Part shown: piece after piece, positions 33,398-42,768 of the stretch
Position numbering within the stretch: the first letter of the stretch is position 1
How the letters are laid out: each line of letters starts with the position of its first letter
From: an uncultured bacterium
Lineage (GTDB): Bacteria; Spirochaetota; UBA4802; JAGODF01
Reading direction: 5' to 3'
Length of the DNA: 57,610 nt
NCBI GenBank assembly: GCA_937921485.1
Contig: CAKZSV010000022.1
Coordinates: forward strand, 1-57,610
Notes under the pieces: model-generated
The model's database searches: none
What the model was told of the DNA's origin: nothing
The model's input: only the letters and a program-made list of their open reading frames with translations
Made by a program: the position numbers and the translations under genes

Positions 33398-36300
33398 TTA
33401 CACTTTAATTTTTTCTTCAAATTCTTTCGATGGAACGGGTTTGGAAAAATAATATCCCTGGAAAAAATCGCAGCGGTTCTGCACCAGAAAGGAAAGCTGT
33501 TCCTTATTTTCCACTCCTTCTGCAACAACTTTAAAGCCAAGGTTGTGCGCCAGGTCGATGATGGTCCTGGCGATGGTCGATGATTTCTGATCTCCGGGTA
33601 TGTTGTCGATGAACGATTTATCGATCTTGAGAGTTTCAATCGGATAATCGCGCAGCTTGGACAGCGAGGAATAGCCAGTGCCGAAATCGTCGATCGATAT
33701 CGACAATCCAAGGCGTTTCAACTCCCTCAGCTTATCGATACTTTCAGCTTCATTGCTCATGATGCCGCTTTCGGTGATTTCCAGCTCGAGCCATTTTGGG
33801 TCAAGGCGGGTATCGCGCAGGACGCGGGCGATGGTGATTGCAAGGTCGGCTTTGTTGAACTGGAAAGGAGAGAGATTCACCGCTACGCGAACCTTCCGCA
33901 GGCCCATTGCCTGCCATCGCGCATTTTGAAGGCATGCTTCGTAAAGAATCAGGTTTCCGATTTCCTCAATCATGCCGTTTTTTTCAGCGATGGGGATGAA
34001 TTCACCTGGCGGGACCATCCCCCTTTCTGGTGAATGCCAGCGAATGAGCGATTCCATCCCGATTATCAGACCATCCTGGCGTACCTGGGGCTGATAGAAT
34101 GCAAGGAATTCATTCCGCATGATCGCATGGCGGAGTTCCTCCTCCATGCGGATGCGCTTGATTATTTCAACGTTGAGCCGTTCATCGTAGAGATAATAGG
34201 TATTGCGCCCTTTTTCCTTCGCGTGATACATGGACGTTTCGGCGTTGCGCATGAGTACGTCTTCCCGCTTTCCATCGTTAGGAAAGAGGCTTACGCCGAT
34301 GCTGATGGTGACAAGAAAAATGTGTCCATCAACTATGAAGGGATCTGAGAACGCTGAGAATGTTTTCTGCATAACTTCGGCTATATTCTCAGTACTTCCT
34401 ATTTCAGAAAAAAGGATGATGAACTTATCTCCGTCGAGACGGGCGACAAGATCGTCCTCTCGGAAAGATGTTTTAAGTTTCAAGGCAATTTTCTGCAGGA
34501 GTCTGTCACCGGTTCCAGGGCCGTGCATTTCGTTGATGTTTTTGAACCGGTCGATGCCGATGCACATGACGGCGAAAATTTTATTATGATCGTGTCGCGA
34601 TGACTTGATGATTTCGGTTTTAAGTTTATTTGCAAACATTTCCCGGTTCGGAAGCTGGGTGAGCTGGTCGTAGAACGTGTAGTACGTCAGCATTTCCTCG
34701 GTTTCTTTTCTGCGCGAGATATCGATGATGACGATGCTATGTGTGTCATTTTCTGAATTATGGCTGGCGGATATTTCCCCCCATTTTCGTATTTTGCTTT
34801 GAGTCATGAAGGGAATTTCTATATTCAATACATTGCCCTGCTGGTTCAAACGATTGAGGAACAAATCGGCGTCTTTCGAGTTTTCGAATAAAGAAGCAAA
34901 TTCTATGCCCATCATTTTTTCTTTATTATCGAATCCGAAAAAGGTAAACCCAAGATCATTTGATTGGAGGATGAGGTTTGTTTTTGCATCGATGGTGAGC
35001 AATGCGACAAGCGCGTTGTTGTAGAGGTTACGGTATTTTTCCTCTCGTTTCAGCATCGATTTTTCGGCGATTTTCTTTTCAGTGATGTCGTGCGTGTTGA
35101 GGAGAATGCCGTTGATGAGAGGATTGTGTAATAGATTTTTCGCTGTTGTTTCAAGATAGCGCCATGAACCGTCTTTATGCCGGTAGCGGTATTCGAAAAC
35201 GCGCGATTCAGTTGCTTCCATTGCGATAGTGTTTTGCAGCAATTTTTTAATCAGCGGCCGATCTTCTTCATGCACCTTTTCAAGAGCAATTGTACTAATT
35301 CTTTCTGATGGATCGTAGCCAAGAAGGCGCTGCACTGACTGGCTTTCAAAAAGTATTGTGCCATGCTCGTCGATGATGGAGATGATTTCAGAACTGTTTT
35401 CAATCATGGTGCGAAATTTCTCATGGCTTTCCCTGATGTTCTTTTCAGCTTCAAGAATTTCCGAAATATCGATTGCAATTCCCCGCATGCCCACAATAAT
35501 GCCGGATTCCACCATTGGCGTGGTATAGAGATGTATGGGTATCTGGCGATGTTTTCCCTGAAAAATGTAATTTTGTGCCGTATATTTTTTACCGGAAAGC
35601 GTTTTTGAAAGGCCGCGAAGCGCGCGCTCTCTCTGCTCGGGAATGACGATATTGAGCGCGTTTGTTCCTATGAGCTCTTCATGGCTGTATCCGAGCAGGT
35701 CAAGTGTTCGCTTATTCACGTACAGAATGGTGCCCTGAGAATCGAGCTCGAAGACGATTTCGGGAAGCGATTCAACGAGATCGCGAAGGCGGCGTTCGCT
35801 GTCGATGAGGGCGTTGATGAATCGCTTTTTATCCGTGAGATCGATGATCATCCCTCGAAAACCGGTTTTCTTTCCGGTTTTCTCCATAACCAGTTCAATA
35901 GACGCCGCGATGGATTTTTTCGCTCCGTCTTTTGCGATCAGTTCCCAGTCGGAAAATTCCATTGGCTTGTTGGTTGTGTACGCCTGATGAAAGAGATCGT
36001 AAATCTTTTTAGAGGTATCTTCACTGAAAAATTTGGTATAGCTTTCGCCGATCATTTCTCCGGGTGCATATCCGCTCAGTTCCGCAATGGCCTGATTCAC
36101 GAAAATGATTCTGCCTTCAAGGTCGGTCTGATAGTACCCTTCCCGCATGCTGTCCAGAATGGTTCTGTATTTTTCTTCCGATTCAAGAAGAGCGTCTTGA
36201 ATTGCTTTGATTTCCGTGATGTCGCGAGCAATGCCGAAAAAATCAAGCTCGCCGTTTTCATTTTTTGCTATCGTGACGAACTGCCCTATCCAGATTGTTC

Positions 36301-36961
36301 TTCCGTCTTTTTTAATGATGGGGAGTTCCAGATAGGTCTGATGCAGTCCCCTGCGCATTTGATCTATGTAAAATGCACGAACATCCTCCCTGTATTCAGG
36401 AGGAATCAGTTCGATGTAATTCAGTTTCGTGAATTCTTCCGGAGTGTAGCCGAGCTTTTCCGTCCCGTAGGGATTTATGTAGTGAAAATTGCCGTATTTA
36501 TCATTGCGATAGATGATGTCGTTAGCGTTTTCCACGAGATTGCGGTAGAGCCTTTCGCTTTTTTCGAGGTTTTTGAAGGTAAGGACATGGGAAGTGATAT
36601 CTTTAATAGATCCGACAAATGCATGTAGCTTTGAATTTTCAACATCGGGTGTAATGCGGATTTCAAAAAAACGATTTTCGGAAGAAGATGGATTCAACGA
36701 GGAATTGCCGGGTATTGTAAGAGTGCCATAAATAGGGTCGGCAGCCTCGGCGATTGAAACTAAGGAAGGCACAATTTCTGAAATATTGCTTTCTTTAAAA
36801 AATTCAAAAAACGAATGCCCCGCAATTTCTTCAGGTGATGCATTAAACAGCCGCGCAAATGATTCGCTAACCAGGGTAAATGAGCCGTCCGAAGCGCATT
36901 CAAAATAGCCATCAGCTAATATGGAAAGGGCATTCAATTTATTTTTTTGAGATTCCGACAT
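33398..36961 (-). CDS. Multi-PAS sensor with degenerate GGDEF and intact EAL domain
   Basis: Cytoplasmic c-di-GMP phosphodiesterase of 1187 residues with no membrane helix. Successive PAS/PAC units (at least five, e.g. SERLYRNLVENANDIIYRNDKYGNFHYINP and SEEKYRTILDSMREGYYQTDLEGRIIFVN) fill the first 740 residues. The GGDEF domain has LDGDKFIILF in place of GGDEF, so it is probably inactive as a cyclase. The EAL domain keeps the key elements: MESLIRWHSP, VAVNLSPFQF, LEITESGIM, DDFGTGYSSL, LKIDKSFI, AEGVEN and FFQGYYFSKP. No ribosome site precedes the start, and the structured repeat at 36982 lies just upstream. Confidence 0.93.
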   Translation of the reverse strand: MSESQKNKLNALSILADGYFECASDGSFTLVSESFARLFNASPEEIAGHSFFEFFKESNISEIVPSLVSIAEAADPIYGTLTIPGNSSLNPSSSENRFFEIRITPDVENSKLHAFVGSIKDITSHVLTFKNLEKSERLYRNLVENANDIIYRNDKYGNFHYINPYGTEKLGYTPEEFTKLNYIELIPPEYREDVRAFYIDQMRRGLHQTYLELPIIKKDGRTIWIGQFVTIAKNENGELDFFGIARDITEIKAIQDALLESEEKYRTILDSMREGYYQTDLEGRIIFVNQAIAELSGYAPGEMIGESYTKFFSEDTSKKIYDLFHQAYTTNKPMEFSDWELIAKDGAKKSIAASIELVMEKTGKKTGFRGMIIDLTDKKRFINALIDSERRLRDLVESLPEIVFELDSQGTILYVNKRTLDLLGYSHEELIGTNALNIVIPEQRERALRGLSKTLSGKKYTAQNYIFQGKHRQIPIHLYTTPMVESGIIVGMRGIAIDISEILEAEKNIRESHEKFRTMIENSSEIISIIDEHGTILFESQSVQRLLGYDPSERISTIALEKVHEEDRPLIKKLLQNTIAMEATESRVFEYRYRHKDGSWRYLETTAKNLLHNPLINGILLNTHDITEKKIAEKSMLKREEKYRNLYNNALVALLTIDAKTNLILQSNDLGFTFFGFDNKEKMMGIEFASLFENSKDADLFLNRLNQQGNVLNIEIPFMTQSKIRKWGEISASHNSENDTHSIVIIDISRRKETEEMLTYYTFYDQLTQLPNREMFANKLKTEIIKSSRHDHNKIFAVMCIGIDRFKNINEMHGPGTGDRLLQKIALKLKTSFREDDLVARLDGDKFIILFSEIGSTENIAEVMQKTFSAFSDPFIVDGHIFLVTISIGVSLFPNDGKREDVLMRNAETSMYHAKEKGRNTYYLYDERLNVEIIKRIRMEEELRHAIMRNEFLAFYQPQVRQDGLIIGMESLIRWHSPERGMVPPGEFIPIAEKNGMIEEIGNLILYEACLQNARWQAMGLRKVRVAVNLSPFQFNKADLAITIARVLRDTRLDPKWLELEITESGIMSNEAESIDKLRELKRLGLSISIDDFGTGYSSLSKLRDYPIETLKIDKSFIDNIPGDQKSSTIARTIIDLAHNLGFKVVAEGVENKEQLSFLVQNRCDFFQGYYFSKPVPSKEFEEKIKV

Positions 36962-36981
36962 GATATCGACATTTTATATAT

Positions 36982-37101
36982 TATGGGCACCTCTAAAAAC
37001 CGCTTTCATCCTTAAAATTAGCATCAAAGAAAGCGGTTTTTACCAATATATTGTGCCCACAAGGGAACATCCTTTAAATCAGTTTTTAGAAGTTCCCTTA
37101 T
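36982..37101. repeat. Structured 120-base dispersed repeat, copy 1
   Basis: Matches 48181-48300 with 12 differences in 120 positions. It folds into a long hairpin (TGGGCAC 36984-36990 with GTGCCCA 37053-37059; inner 14-base stem 36994-37007 with 37029-37042) followed by a second hairpin (AAGGGAAC 37061-37068 with GTTCCCTT 37092-37099). The ends are imperfect inverted repeats of about 19 bases. Differences between copies fall mainly in loops. The rest of the gap to 37283 is A/T-rich with nothing recognised. Confidence 0.8.
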
Positions 37102-37283
37102 ATCATAAAAAATATGTAATTAAAAAATAAATGTCAATAAAAATGTGAAATTAAGAAAAAATACAAATGTTCATTTATTATACAGGGAAAAACGTTATTT
37201 CTTAATTGTGAGATAGTAACGATTTTCGTTAAATTGGCATCATGTTTTTTGCGAATTATGCCGATAATATAAGCGGCTTTTCA

Positions 37284-37299
37284 GGTTCATGGATGAACC
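37284..37299. promoter_or_regulatory. Perfect palindrome upstream of the 45-residue Cys-rich gene
   Basis: GGTTCAT at 37284-37290 and ATGAACC at 37293-37299 with 2 bases between, 12 bases before the ribosome site of the next gene. It is an operator or RNA hairpin candidate. Confidence 0.4.
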
Positions 37300-37320
37300 G
37301 GTACTATCAGGGAGGATGTT

Positions 37321-37458
37321 ATGACCATCGAAAAATGTAAAAAATGCCCCTTTTATATGGTGCATTTCAAAAATGAAGTTCTCTGCAATTATCTATATGA
37401 AGTGCGCGAACGGCAGATTGATACTAATACCTGCGTGCGTTCCTGCCCGAAGAAGTAA
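37321..37458 (+). CDS. Cys-rich microprotein, 45 residues
   Basis: ATG 37321 has GGAGG at 37311-37315. The product (MTIEKCKKCPFYMVHF to NTCVRSCPKK) has five cysteines: C6 and C9 (CxxC), C22, C38 and C42 (CxxxC), with His15 also available, so it could hold zinc or a small cluster. It is too short for usual gene callers but the ribosome site is strong. Its stop is 4 bases from the end of a convergent second Cys-rich gene. Function unknown. Confidence 0.65.
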   Translation: MTIEKCKKCPFYMVHFKNEVLCNYLYEVRERQIDTNTCVRSCPKK

Positions 37459-37462
37459 AAAG

Positions 37463-37723
37463 TTACGTGCGTTTCTTGCGTGACATCCGCTCAAATGTCT
37501 CATCGCCAAGGCATTCCTTTGCATGCCGGCACCACTGTATGCACGAGGTGATGTTTTGATACACAATCGTGCCGCATGTGCCGCATTGAGCCTGGTGTTC
37601 ATCTGAAAAAATTTCAACATCGCTTCCGCACTCAGGGCAAATCTTCACAGAGAGTTCGGGCGTTGTAATAACATGTGTTCCCGGACAGGATGCGGACTTT
37701 CTGTTTTCAATCTTTGTTCTCAT
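37463..37723 (-). CDS. Small zinc-ribbon protein
   Basis: Protein of 86 residues starting at ATG 37723 (MRTKIENRKSAS); a longer in-frame extension to 37885 runs into the symporter gene and is rejected. It has a zinc-ribbon pair KICPECGSD and QAQCGTCGTIV, followed by a second Cys set SCIQWCRHAKECLGDE. The ribbon plus CxxWCxxAxxC set is familiar from small proteins linked to HD-domain or redox genes, but I cannot name a function. It is convergent with the 45-residue gene. Confidence 0.7.
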   Translation of the reverse strand: MRTKIENRKSASCPGTHVITTPELSVKICPECGSDVEIFSDEHQAQCGTCGTIVYQNITSCIQWCRHAKECLGDETFERMSRKKRT

Positions 37724-37760
37724 GAAAAGAATATAGCGCAATTGAGAAATCGCACACATT

Positions 37761-39128
37761 TCATCTTCCGATGAAATCGCTGCGTAGTAGCATAATAAAA
37801 AGTATGAGCACCAGCACGGGGCTGATGAACTTGATGAAAAATGCCCAGAGCTCTTTGAGGGAAATGATCTTTGTGTCGGGATCAAGTTCGTGAATGGTTT
37901 TATCGAGCCCGTATTTCCAGCCCAAAAAAACGGCTATGCAAAAACCGCCGATGGGCAGCATATAGTTTGTGGTGAGTTTGTCCATGAAATCGAAAAACGT
38001 AAGAGCTCCCAGGAGCTTTGCGTCCGCTAAAACCCCAAACGATAGTGCTGATGGAATTCCTAAAAGGAAGATTATGGAGCCGAAGACCAACACCGCGCGC
38101 TGACGTTTCCAGCCGAGTTCATCGATGGTATAGGCGGTGATGACTTCAAGCAGCGAAATTCCCGAAGTGAGGGCGGCGATAAAAAGCAGGATGAAGAAAA
38201 GCACGCTGAAAATTGAACCATAGGGCATATTGCCAAACACCACCGGAATGATATGGAAAATGAGCCCCGCTCCTTCCTGCGGCGACATGTTCATGGCGAA
38301 GACCGCGGGAAAGATCGCAAGGCCAGCAAGAATAGCTACCAGCGTGTCCAGTATCACAATGTAAAAGGCAGAGTTGAGAATTTTTTCGTTTGGCGAAAGA
38401 TAGCTTCCGTAGGTGATCATCGCTCCCATGCCGAGGCTTAAGCTAAAAAACGCCTGACCCATCGCGGCGATGATTGATGCAGCAGTAATTTTTGAAAAAT
38501 CCGGTTTGAGAAAAAACGAAAGTCCCGAAAGGCCGCCTTCCATGGTCAGCCCTTTTCCGATTAACACAAAAAGGATGATGAACAAAAGCGGCATGAGTAT
38601 TTTATTCCATCGCTCAACGCCGTTCTTTATGCCTTTGATGACAATGAACATGCACGAGACTATGAAGAGCAGGTTATAAAAGATCATTTGCAATGGATCC
38701 GAGGTGAAAGCGGAGAAAAGGCTTTTGGCAGAATCGCTGTCGTGAAGTGCGGCCACCGATCCGGAAATGCTTTTGACGATGTAGCCGATAGTCCAGCCGC
38801 CCACGACGCTGTAAAAAGAAAGAATGAAAAAGCCGGAAAGTACTCCCAGATAACCCACAATTGTCCAGGGGGATCTGCCGGCCATGAGCTTAAAGGCACC
38901 CACCGGGTCTTTTTCGGTGTGCCTGCCGATTACTAACTCGGCAATCATGATGGGAAGGCCTAAAATCAACACGAAAAGGAGATAAATCAGCACAAACGCC
39001 GCGCCGCCGTTGGAGCCGGTGACATAGGGAAACTTCCAGATATTCCCAAGGCCCACTGCCGAACCTGCCGCAGCCAGCACGAAACCAAGTTTCGATCCCC
39101 AGTGTTCACGTCCGCCGTTTGAAGCCAT
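37761..39128 (-). CDS. Neurotransmitter:sodium symporter (NSS) family transporter
   Basis: Sodium-coupled amino-acid-type transporter of 455 residues in the inner membrane. The N-terminal signature WGSKLGFVLAAAGSAVGLGNIWKFPYVTGSNGGAAF covers helix 1 with its unwound Na+/substrate site, as in LeuT. About 12 hydrophobic helices follow, including GLPIMIAELVIGRH and FFSLSLGMGAMITYGSYL in helix 6. Prokaryotic relatives such as TnaT and MhsT carry tryptophan or other hydrophobic amino acids; specificity here is not determined. Divergent from the nuclease/ATPase pair. Confidence 0.94.
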   Translation of the reverse strand: MASNGGREHWGSKLGFVLAAAGSAVGLGNIWKFPYVTGSNGGAAFVLIYLLFVLILGLPIMIAELVIGRHTEKDPVGAFKLMAGRSPWTIVGYLGVLSGFFILSFYSVVGGWTIGYIVKSISGSVAALHDSDSAKSLFSAFTSDPLQMIFYNLLFIVSCMFIVIKGIKNGVERWNKILMPLLFIILFVLIGKGLTMEGGLSGLSFFLKPDFSKITAASIIAAMGQAFFSLSLGMGAMITYGSYLSPNEKILNSAFYIVILDTLVAILAGLAIFPAVFAMNMSPQEGAGLIFHIIPVVFGNMPYGSIFSVLFFILLFIAALTSGISLLEVITAYTIDELGWKRQRAVLVFGSIIFLLGIPSALSFGVLADAKLLGALTFFDFMDKLTTNYMLPIGGFCIAVFLGWKYGLDKTIHELDPDTKIISLKELWAFFIKFISPVLVLILFIMLLRSDFIGR

Positions 39129-39297
39129 TGCGCTCCCTCATTCAGGAAATTTTTTCCAGTGATGCACGCACGCATTTTTTTTCAACAATATTTCAATTGT
39201 GCATACCCCGGACAGCGTATGTCACGGGTATGGTGGTAGTATATCAATAAGCGGCACCGAAATGTTCTTGCAAAGTACATCGGTTGTATTTCGATTG

Positions 39298-39329
<32 letters not shown>

Positions 39330-39354
39330 TTTGCCATTTTTAAGCGAGGTGATA

Positions 39355-40446
39355 ATGATAACGCTCCTGCATTGTGCCGATCTGCATCTCTCCTGCAAAT
39401 CGGAAGATGAATCGCAGTATTCGCTTTCTGTGCTGGATGAAATCATCGCCCATGCAGCAAAATTGCAGGCGTCTGCGCTGCTTTTCTGCGGTGATATCTT
39501 CGATTCGTTCACCGATGCCGATAGGCTGAGAACTGAATTTCGAAGTCGAATTGCTACACTGCCAGAAAGCTGCAAAGTCTTTTTCATTGCGGGTAATCAT
39601 GAAGACCTTGGCCGAAGCGATAGGGCATTGAAAAATTATGATTTTGGTATATCCCCGGATCATATTGTTGAAGACGTTGCCTTTCAGTATTGCGATTGCG
39701 AAGGATTCGATCTCATCGCCATACCGCACCGGCAGGACTATCGGGATTATGCCGAATGGAGCATCCCCCAAAAGAGCTCGAAAAAGAGAATCGCAATGGC
39801 CCATGGTGTTGTGACGGGCATGGTGTTTACGGGTATTGAGGACAGCGAGGAAACATCGGCCTCGGCGATAGACACCGATCTCTTTCTCAGGCATGGCGTG
39901 GACTATGCGGCCATGGGGCATATTCATGATGCGCGAAGGCATAGGTTTGATACGTGCGAAGTGGTGTATCCAGGCTCGGCACGGGTGTGGAGAAAAAAAG
40001 AATTCGGGCCGCGATACGTGTCGCTTATTCATTGCGGTGATGCGCTCACCTATAAGCTTCTGCCGCTTTCATCCGCAGGGCAGTTTCGAAGCTATGATGT
40101 GTTTGTGGATTTCGATGGAACTATCGATCCGCTGCAGTATTCGGTACACGAGTTATCCCCGAACGATAGGATCTTTTTTTCTTTTTCCGGCATTGTTGAA
40201 GATGAACCTGCTGCACGAAAAAACATTCAGCAACTGATTGGCGAAGTGCAAAAGAAGGTGCGCGTTGTCGAACGGGAGGAGCACCTTGCGGTGGTTGCCG
40301 GCATTGCCTCACAGCCGCTGGCGAAAAAATTTCTGGAACGGTGGATGGAGAATAAGCCGGAAGATGCAGAAAAAATCGAGGCATGGAAGCGGGCACGTGA
40401 GATCGGCCTTATGAAAATACGTGAGATCATCGAGGCACGGAAATGA
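39355..40446 (+). CDS. Metallophosphoesterase of the YhaO/SbcD (Mre11-like) type
   Basis: Predicted DNA nuclease subunit of 363 residues. ATG 39355 follows GAGGT; the upstream TTG at 39331 is rejected. Metal-binding motifs appear in order: LLHCADLHL, CGDIFDSF, AGNHED, MAHGVVTG and MGHIHDARRH. The C-terminal part is the capping region. The stop overlaps the start of the ATPase gene (ATGA), the standard pairing of nuclease and SMC-like ATPase seen for YhaO-YhaN and SbcD-SbcC. Confidence 0.9.
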   Translation: MITLLHCADLHLSCKSEDESQYSLSVLDEIIAHAAKLQASALLFCGDIFDSFTDADRLRTEFRSRIATLPESCKVFFIAGNHEDLGRSDRALKNYDFGISPDHIVEDVAFQYCDCEGFDLIAIPHRQDYRDYAEWSIPQKSSKKRIAMAHGVVTGMVFTGIEDSEETSASAIDTDLFLRHGVDYAAMGHIHDARRHRFDTCEVVYPGSARVWRKKEFGPRYVSLIHCGDALTYKLLPLSSAGQFRSYDVFVDFDGTIDPLQYSVHELSPNDRIFFSFSGIVEDEPAARKNIQQLIGEVQKKVRVVEREEHLAVVAGIASQPLAKKFLERWMENKPEDAEKIEAWKRAREIGLMKIREIIEARK

Positions 40447-42713
40447 TTATTAAAAAACTCAAGCTGATATCGTTTGGAAAATTTCGCAATGCGGAATTCG
40501 ACTTTGCACCCATCACTGTATTTCGGGGCAATAACGAATCCGGAAAAAGCACGCTTTTCGACGCGCTTTTCGATCAAATATCATCTCCCCAGGGTAACAG
40601 TTCAGAAGGGAAACGCTTAAAAGCCCGATATAGCAATGAAAGGAAAGCCGAGATTAACTGGAACGGCAATGAGGTGTGCATTCCCGCTGATGAATTTCTG
40701 AATGTATATGCGATCCGAGCAGGTTCGGTAAATATAAATTTTTCATCGGAGGATGATTGGAAGAAAAGAATCAAGGCATCGATTTTCAGCGGGGGGATTG
40801 ATCCGGGAAGCATAGCGAAGGGACTTGATGCACTTGCCAAGGATAGAGGCAACAATACAAACGTGAAGGAATTGCGTAAAAAGAAGCAGGAACTCGAAGA
40901 AGCGGAACAATCGCTGAAAATGCTTGAAGAGAAAAGAAAGGAAATTCTTGCTGCGGAGAAGCAGGTTGAAGCAAGGAAAACAAAGCTCAATGAACTCGAA
41001 GAGAAGATTGCACTTCAAAGCGCCCAATTAAAAGAAGCAGAAAAGATACTCGAACAGCAGGAGGTGCACCGAAAGCTTGAGGATGTGCGGCAAACGATGG
41101 AGCGCATAGTGCGCTACGAACAAATTGCAAAAAATAAAGCGGAACTTGAACTGTATCGGGAAGACAACTCGGGAAGCATAAAAAAATTACAATCTGAATT
41201 CGATGATACCAAACGCGCTGTGGAGCAGGCATCCGGGGTGGTAAATCAGCAAGAAAAGCAGCGAGAAGATGTTGCACTGCGATTGAAAGAAAGAAAAGCG
41301 AGAAGCGAAATAATGAGAAAAAAATCAATACTCGCTTCAGAACTCCTCAGTCGAATAGAAAAAGATGCACCGAAAGAAATCATAACCTACAGTGTCACAT
41401 GGCACCCCGCAGGAATTGCGTCAATTGCAGTAGCTATTCTCATTGGAATTGGAATGTTTTTCTATTTGTATCCTTCGCCAATGGCTGCAATTGCGCTTGC
41501 GGCAGCGCTTGTTATCGCATCGGTCGCGGCACTTGTTTCGCGGAGAAAGCAGGAAGTTCGCGAGCGCCCCGATAGCGGAGGATTGTGTACGGCGCTGAAA
41601 GATGAATGGAAAATCCGCACCGGCGAGGAACTGGTATCGTCCACCGTGGAAGGACTGCAGAGAGAGTTGGTGCGCATTCAAAGCGAGGCAGATGCGCTGG
41701 ACAAGGAAATTGCCGAACTTTCGAATATGGAGGCGATTCTGGCGAAAAAGGTTGCAGAAGCCGAACAAGCATTGAAGAAGGCGCAGGATGAACATGTTGC
41801 AGCACGTCAGAAGCTTGAAGACCTCTATCGCTCTTTGCACATCGCTTCTAGCGAGGAATATGCAAAGCGCCGAACCGAATATGAAAGCGTTTCAAAAGAA
41901 TTGAAGGAATTACATGAAAAGCTTGCACACGATATACAGCGCTATTCGGTAAGAACAATCGACGAGTTGAAAGCTGAATGCCTTTTGCGAAAATCGAACC
42001 TCGAAAAGGAATGCGTACTGGAAAGAAAATCTGAGGTTGACATACATCGTATAAAAAACGAAGTCGCAAAAAAGAAAGAGCAATTGAATATTCTGCAGGC
42101 GGAATTTGTGGAGATAAAAAGCAGTATCGAACGGGGAAAGGGAGAAGTCAAAGGTGCTCTGGGAGACTTGCCGCGTAGCATCTATGAAAAAGAAAAAGAA
42201 ATAGAAAAACTCACGCGTGAAATTGCTCAAATGCAGCTGGATATGGAAGCTGCTGCAATTGCACGCGATATCTTTTCAGAGATCGCGCAGGATGAAAATA
42301 TTGTATTTTTAGAGTTGGAAAAAGATATCGAGAAATTTCTCGGCGAAATGCTTGAAGGCGAGCGAAAAGTTGAGTTTAAAAATTTTAATCAAAATTCTAT
42401 AGCACTAACCGATGCAACCGGCACTATGCGCAGCATTGAATTGCTTTCGACAGGAACGAAAGATGCCTTTGTTTTGGCGGCGCGTTTCTCCTTTGCCCTG
42501 CGGTCGTGGCAACACGAACACCCTGGAATTCTTGTTCTGGATGAGCCCTTTCATTCACTCGATAATGGAAGGATTGCCAGAACCGTTAAATTAATAATTA
42601 CATTTCATCGGGAAAGCGCCTGGCAGATTGTTGTATTCACGAAGGATGAAGCGCTGGCTGAGTCGCTAAAAGGCACCGCTGAAAATGCAGTTGTGCATAC
42701 GCTCAGCGCATAA
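40443..42713 (+). CDS. SMC-like AAA ATPase of the YhaN type
   Basis: Partner ATPase of 756 residues. Walker A is GNNESGKST at 29-37. A long coiled coil runs to about 315, two adjacent membrane helices lie at about 319-362 (HPAGIASIAVAILIGIGMFFYLYP and AAIALAAALVIASVAAL), a second coiled coil follows, and the C-terminal head has LLSTGTKDAFVLAARFSFAL and Walker B GILVLDEPFHSLD. The mid-coil membrane hairpin distinguishes YhaN from SbcC and would tether the complex to the membrane. Role in DNA repair or end processing is inferred from the family. Confidence 0.88.
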   Translation: MIIKKLKLISFGKFRNAEFDFAPITVFRGNNESGKSTLFDALFDQISSPQGNSSEGKRLKARYSNERKAEINWNGNEVCIPADEFLNVYAIRAGSVNINFSSEDDWKKRIKASIFSGGIDPGSIAKGLDALAKDRGNNTNVKELRKKKQELEEAEQSLKMLEEKRKEILAAEKQVEARKTKLNELEEKIALQSAQLKEAEKILEQQEVHRKLEDVRQTMERIVRYEQIAKNKAELELYREDNSGSIKKLQSEFDDTKRAVEQASGVVNQQEKQREDVALRLKERKARSEIMRKKSILASELLSRIEKDAPKEIITYSVTWHPAGIASIAVAILIGIGMFFYLYPSPMAAIALAAALVIASVAALVSRRKQEVRERPDSGGLCTALKDEWKIRTGEELVSSTVEGLQRELVRIQSEADALDKEIAELSNMEAILAKKVAEAEQALKKAQDEHVAARQKLEDLYRSLHIASSEEYAKRRTEYESVSKELKELHEKLAHDIQRYSVRTIDELKAECLLRKSNLEKECVLERKSEVDIHRIKNEVAKKKEQLNILQAEFVEIKSSIERGKGEVKGALGDLPRSIYEKEKEIEKLTREIAQMQLDMEAAAIARDIFSEIAQDENIVFLELEKDIEKFLGEMLEGERKVEFKNFNQNSIALTDATGTMRSIELLSTGTKDAFVLAARFSFALRSWQHEHPGILVLDEPFHSLDNGRIARTVKLIITFHRESAWQIVVFTKDEALAESLKGTAENAVVHTLSA

Positions 42714-42768
42714 ACATTTTGAAAAAATCCCTGGCATGCGTTCAGGTTTACTGTTTAAACAGAAACGC

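Noticed and set aside
35681..36628. Long open frame of 315 codons on the plus strand
   Set aside because: It lies entirely antisense to the PAS-GGDEF-EAL gene, has no ribosome site or family motif, and reads as a codon-bias shadow.
37724..37885. N-terminal extension of the small zinc-ribbon protein
   Set aside because: It overlaps the end of the NSS symporter coding sequence and is low-complexity; ATG 37723 gives a compact protein.
42751..42762. CTGTTTAAACAG palindrome between the convergent ATPase and asd genes as a terminator
   Set aside because: The stem is short and A/T-rich with no loop and no following T run, so it is mentioned only in passing.
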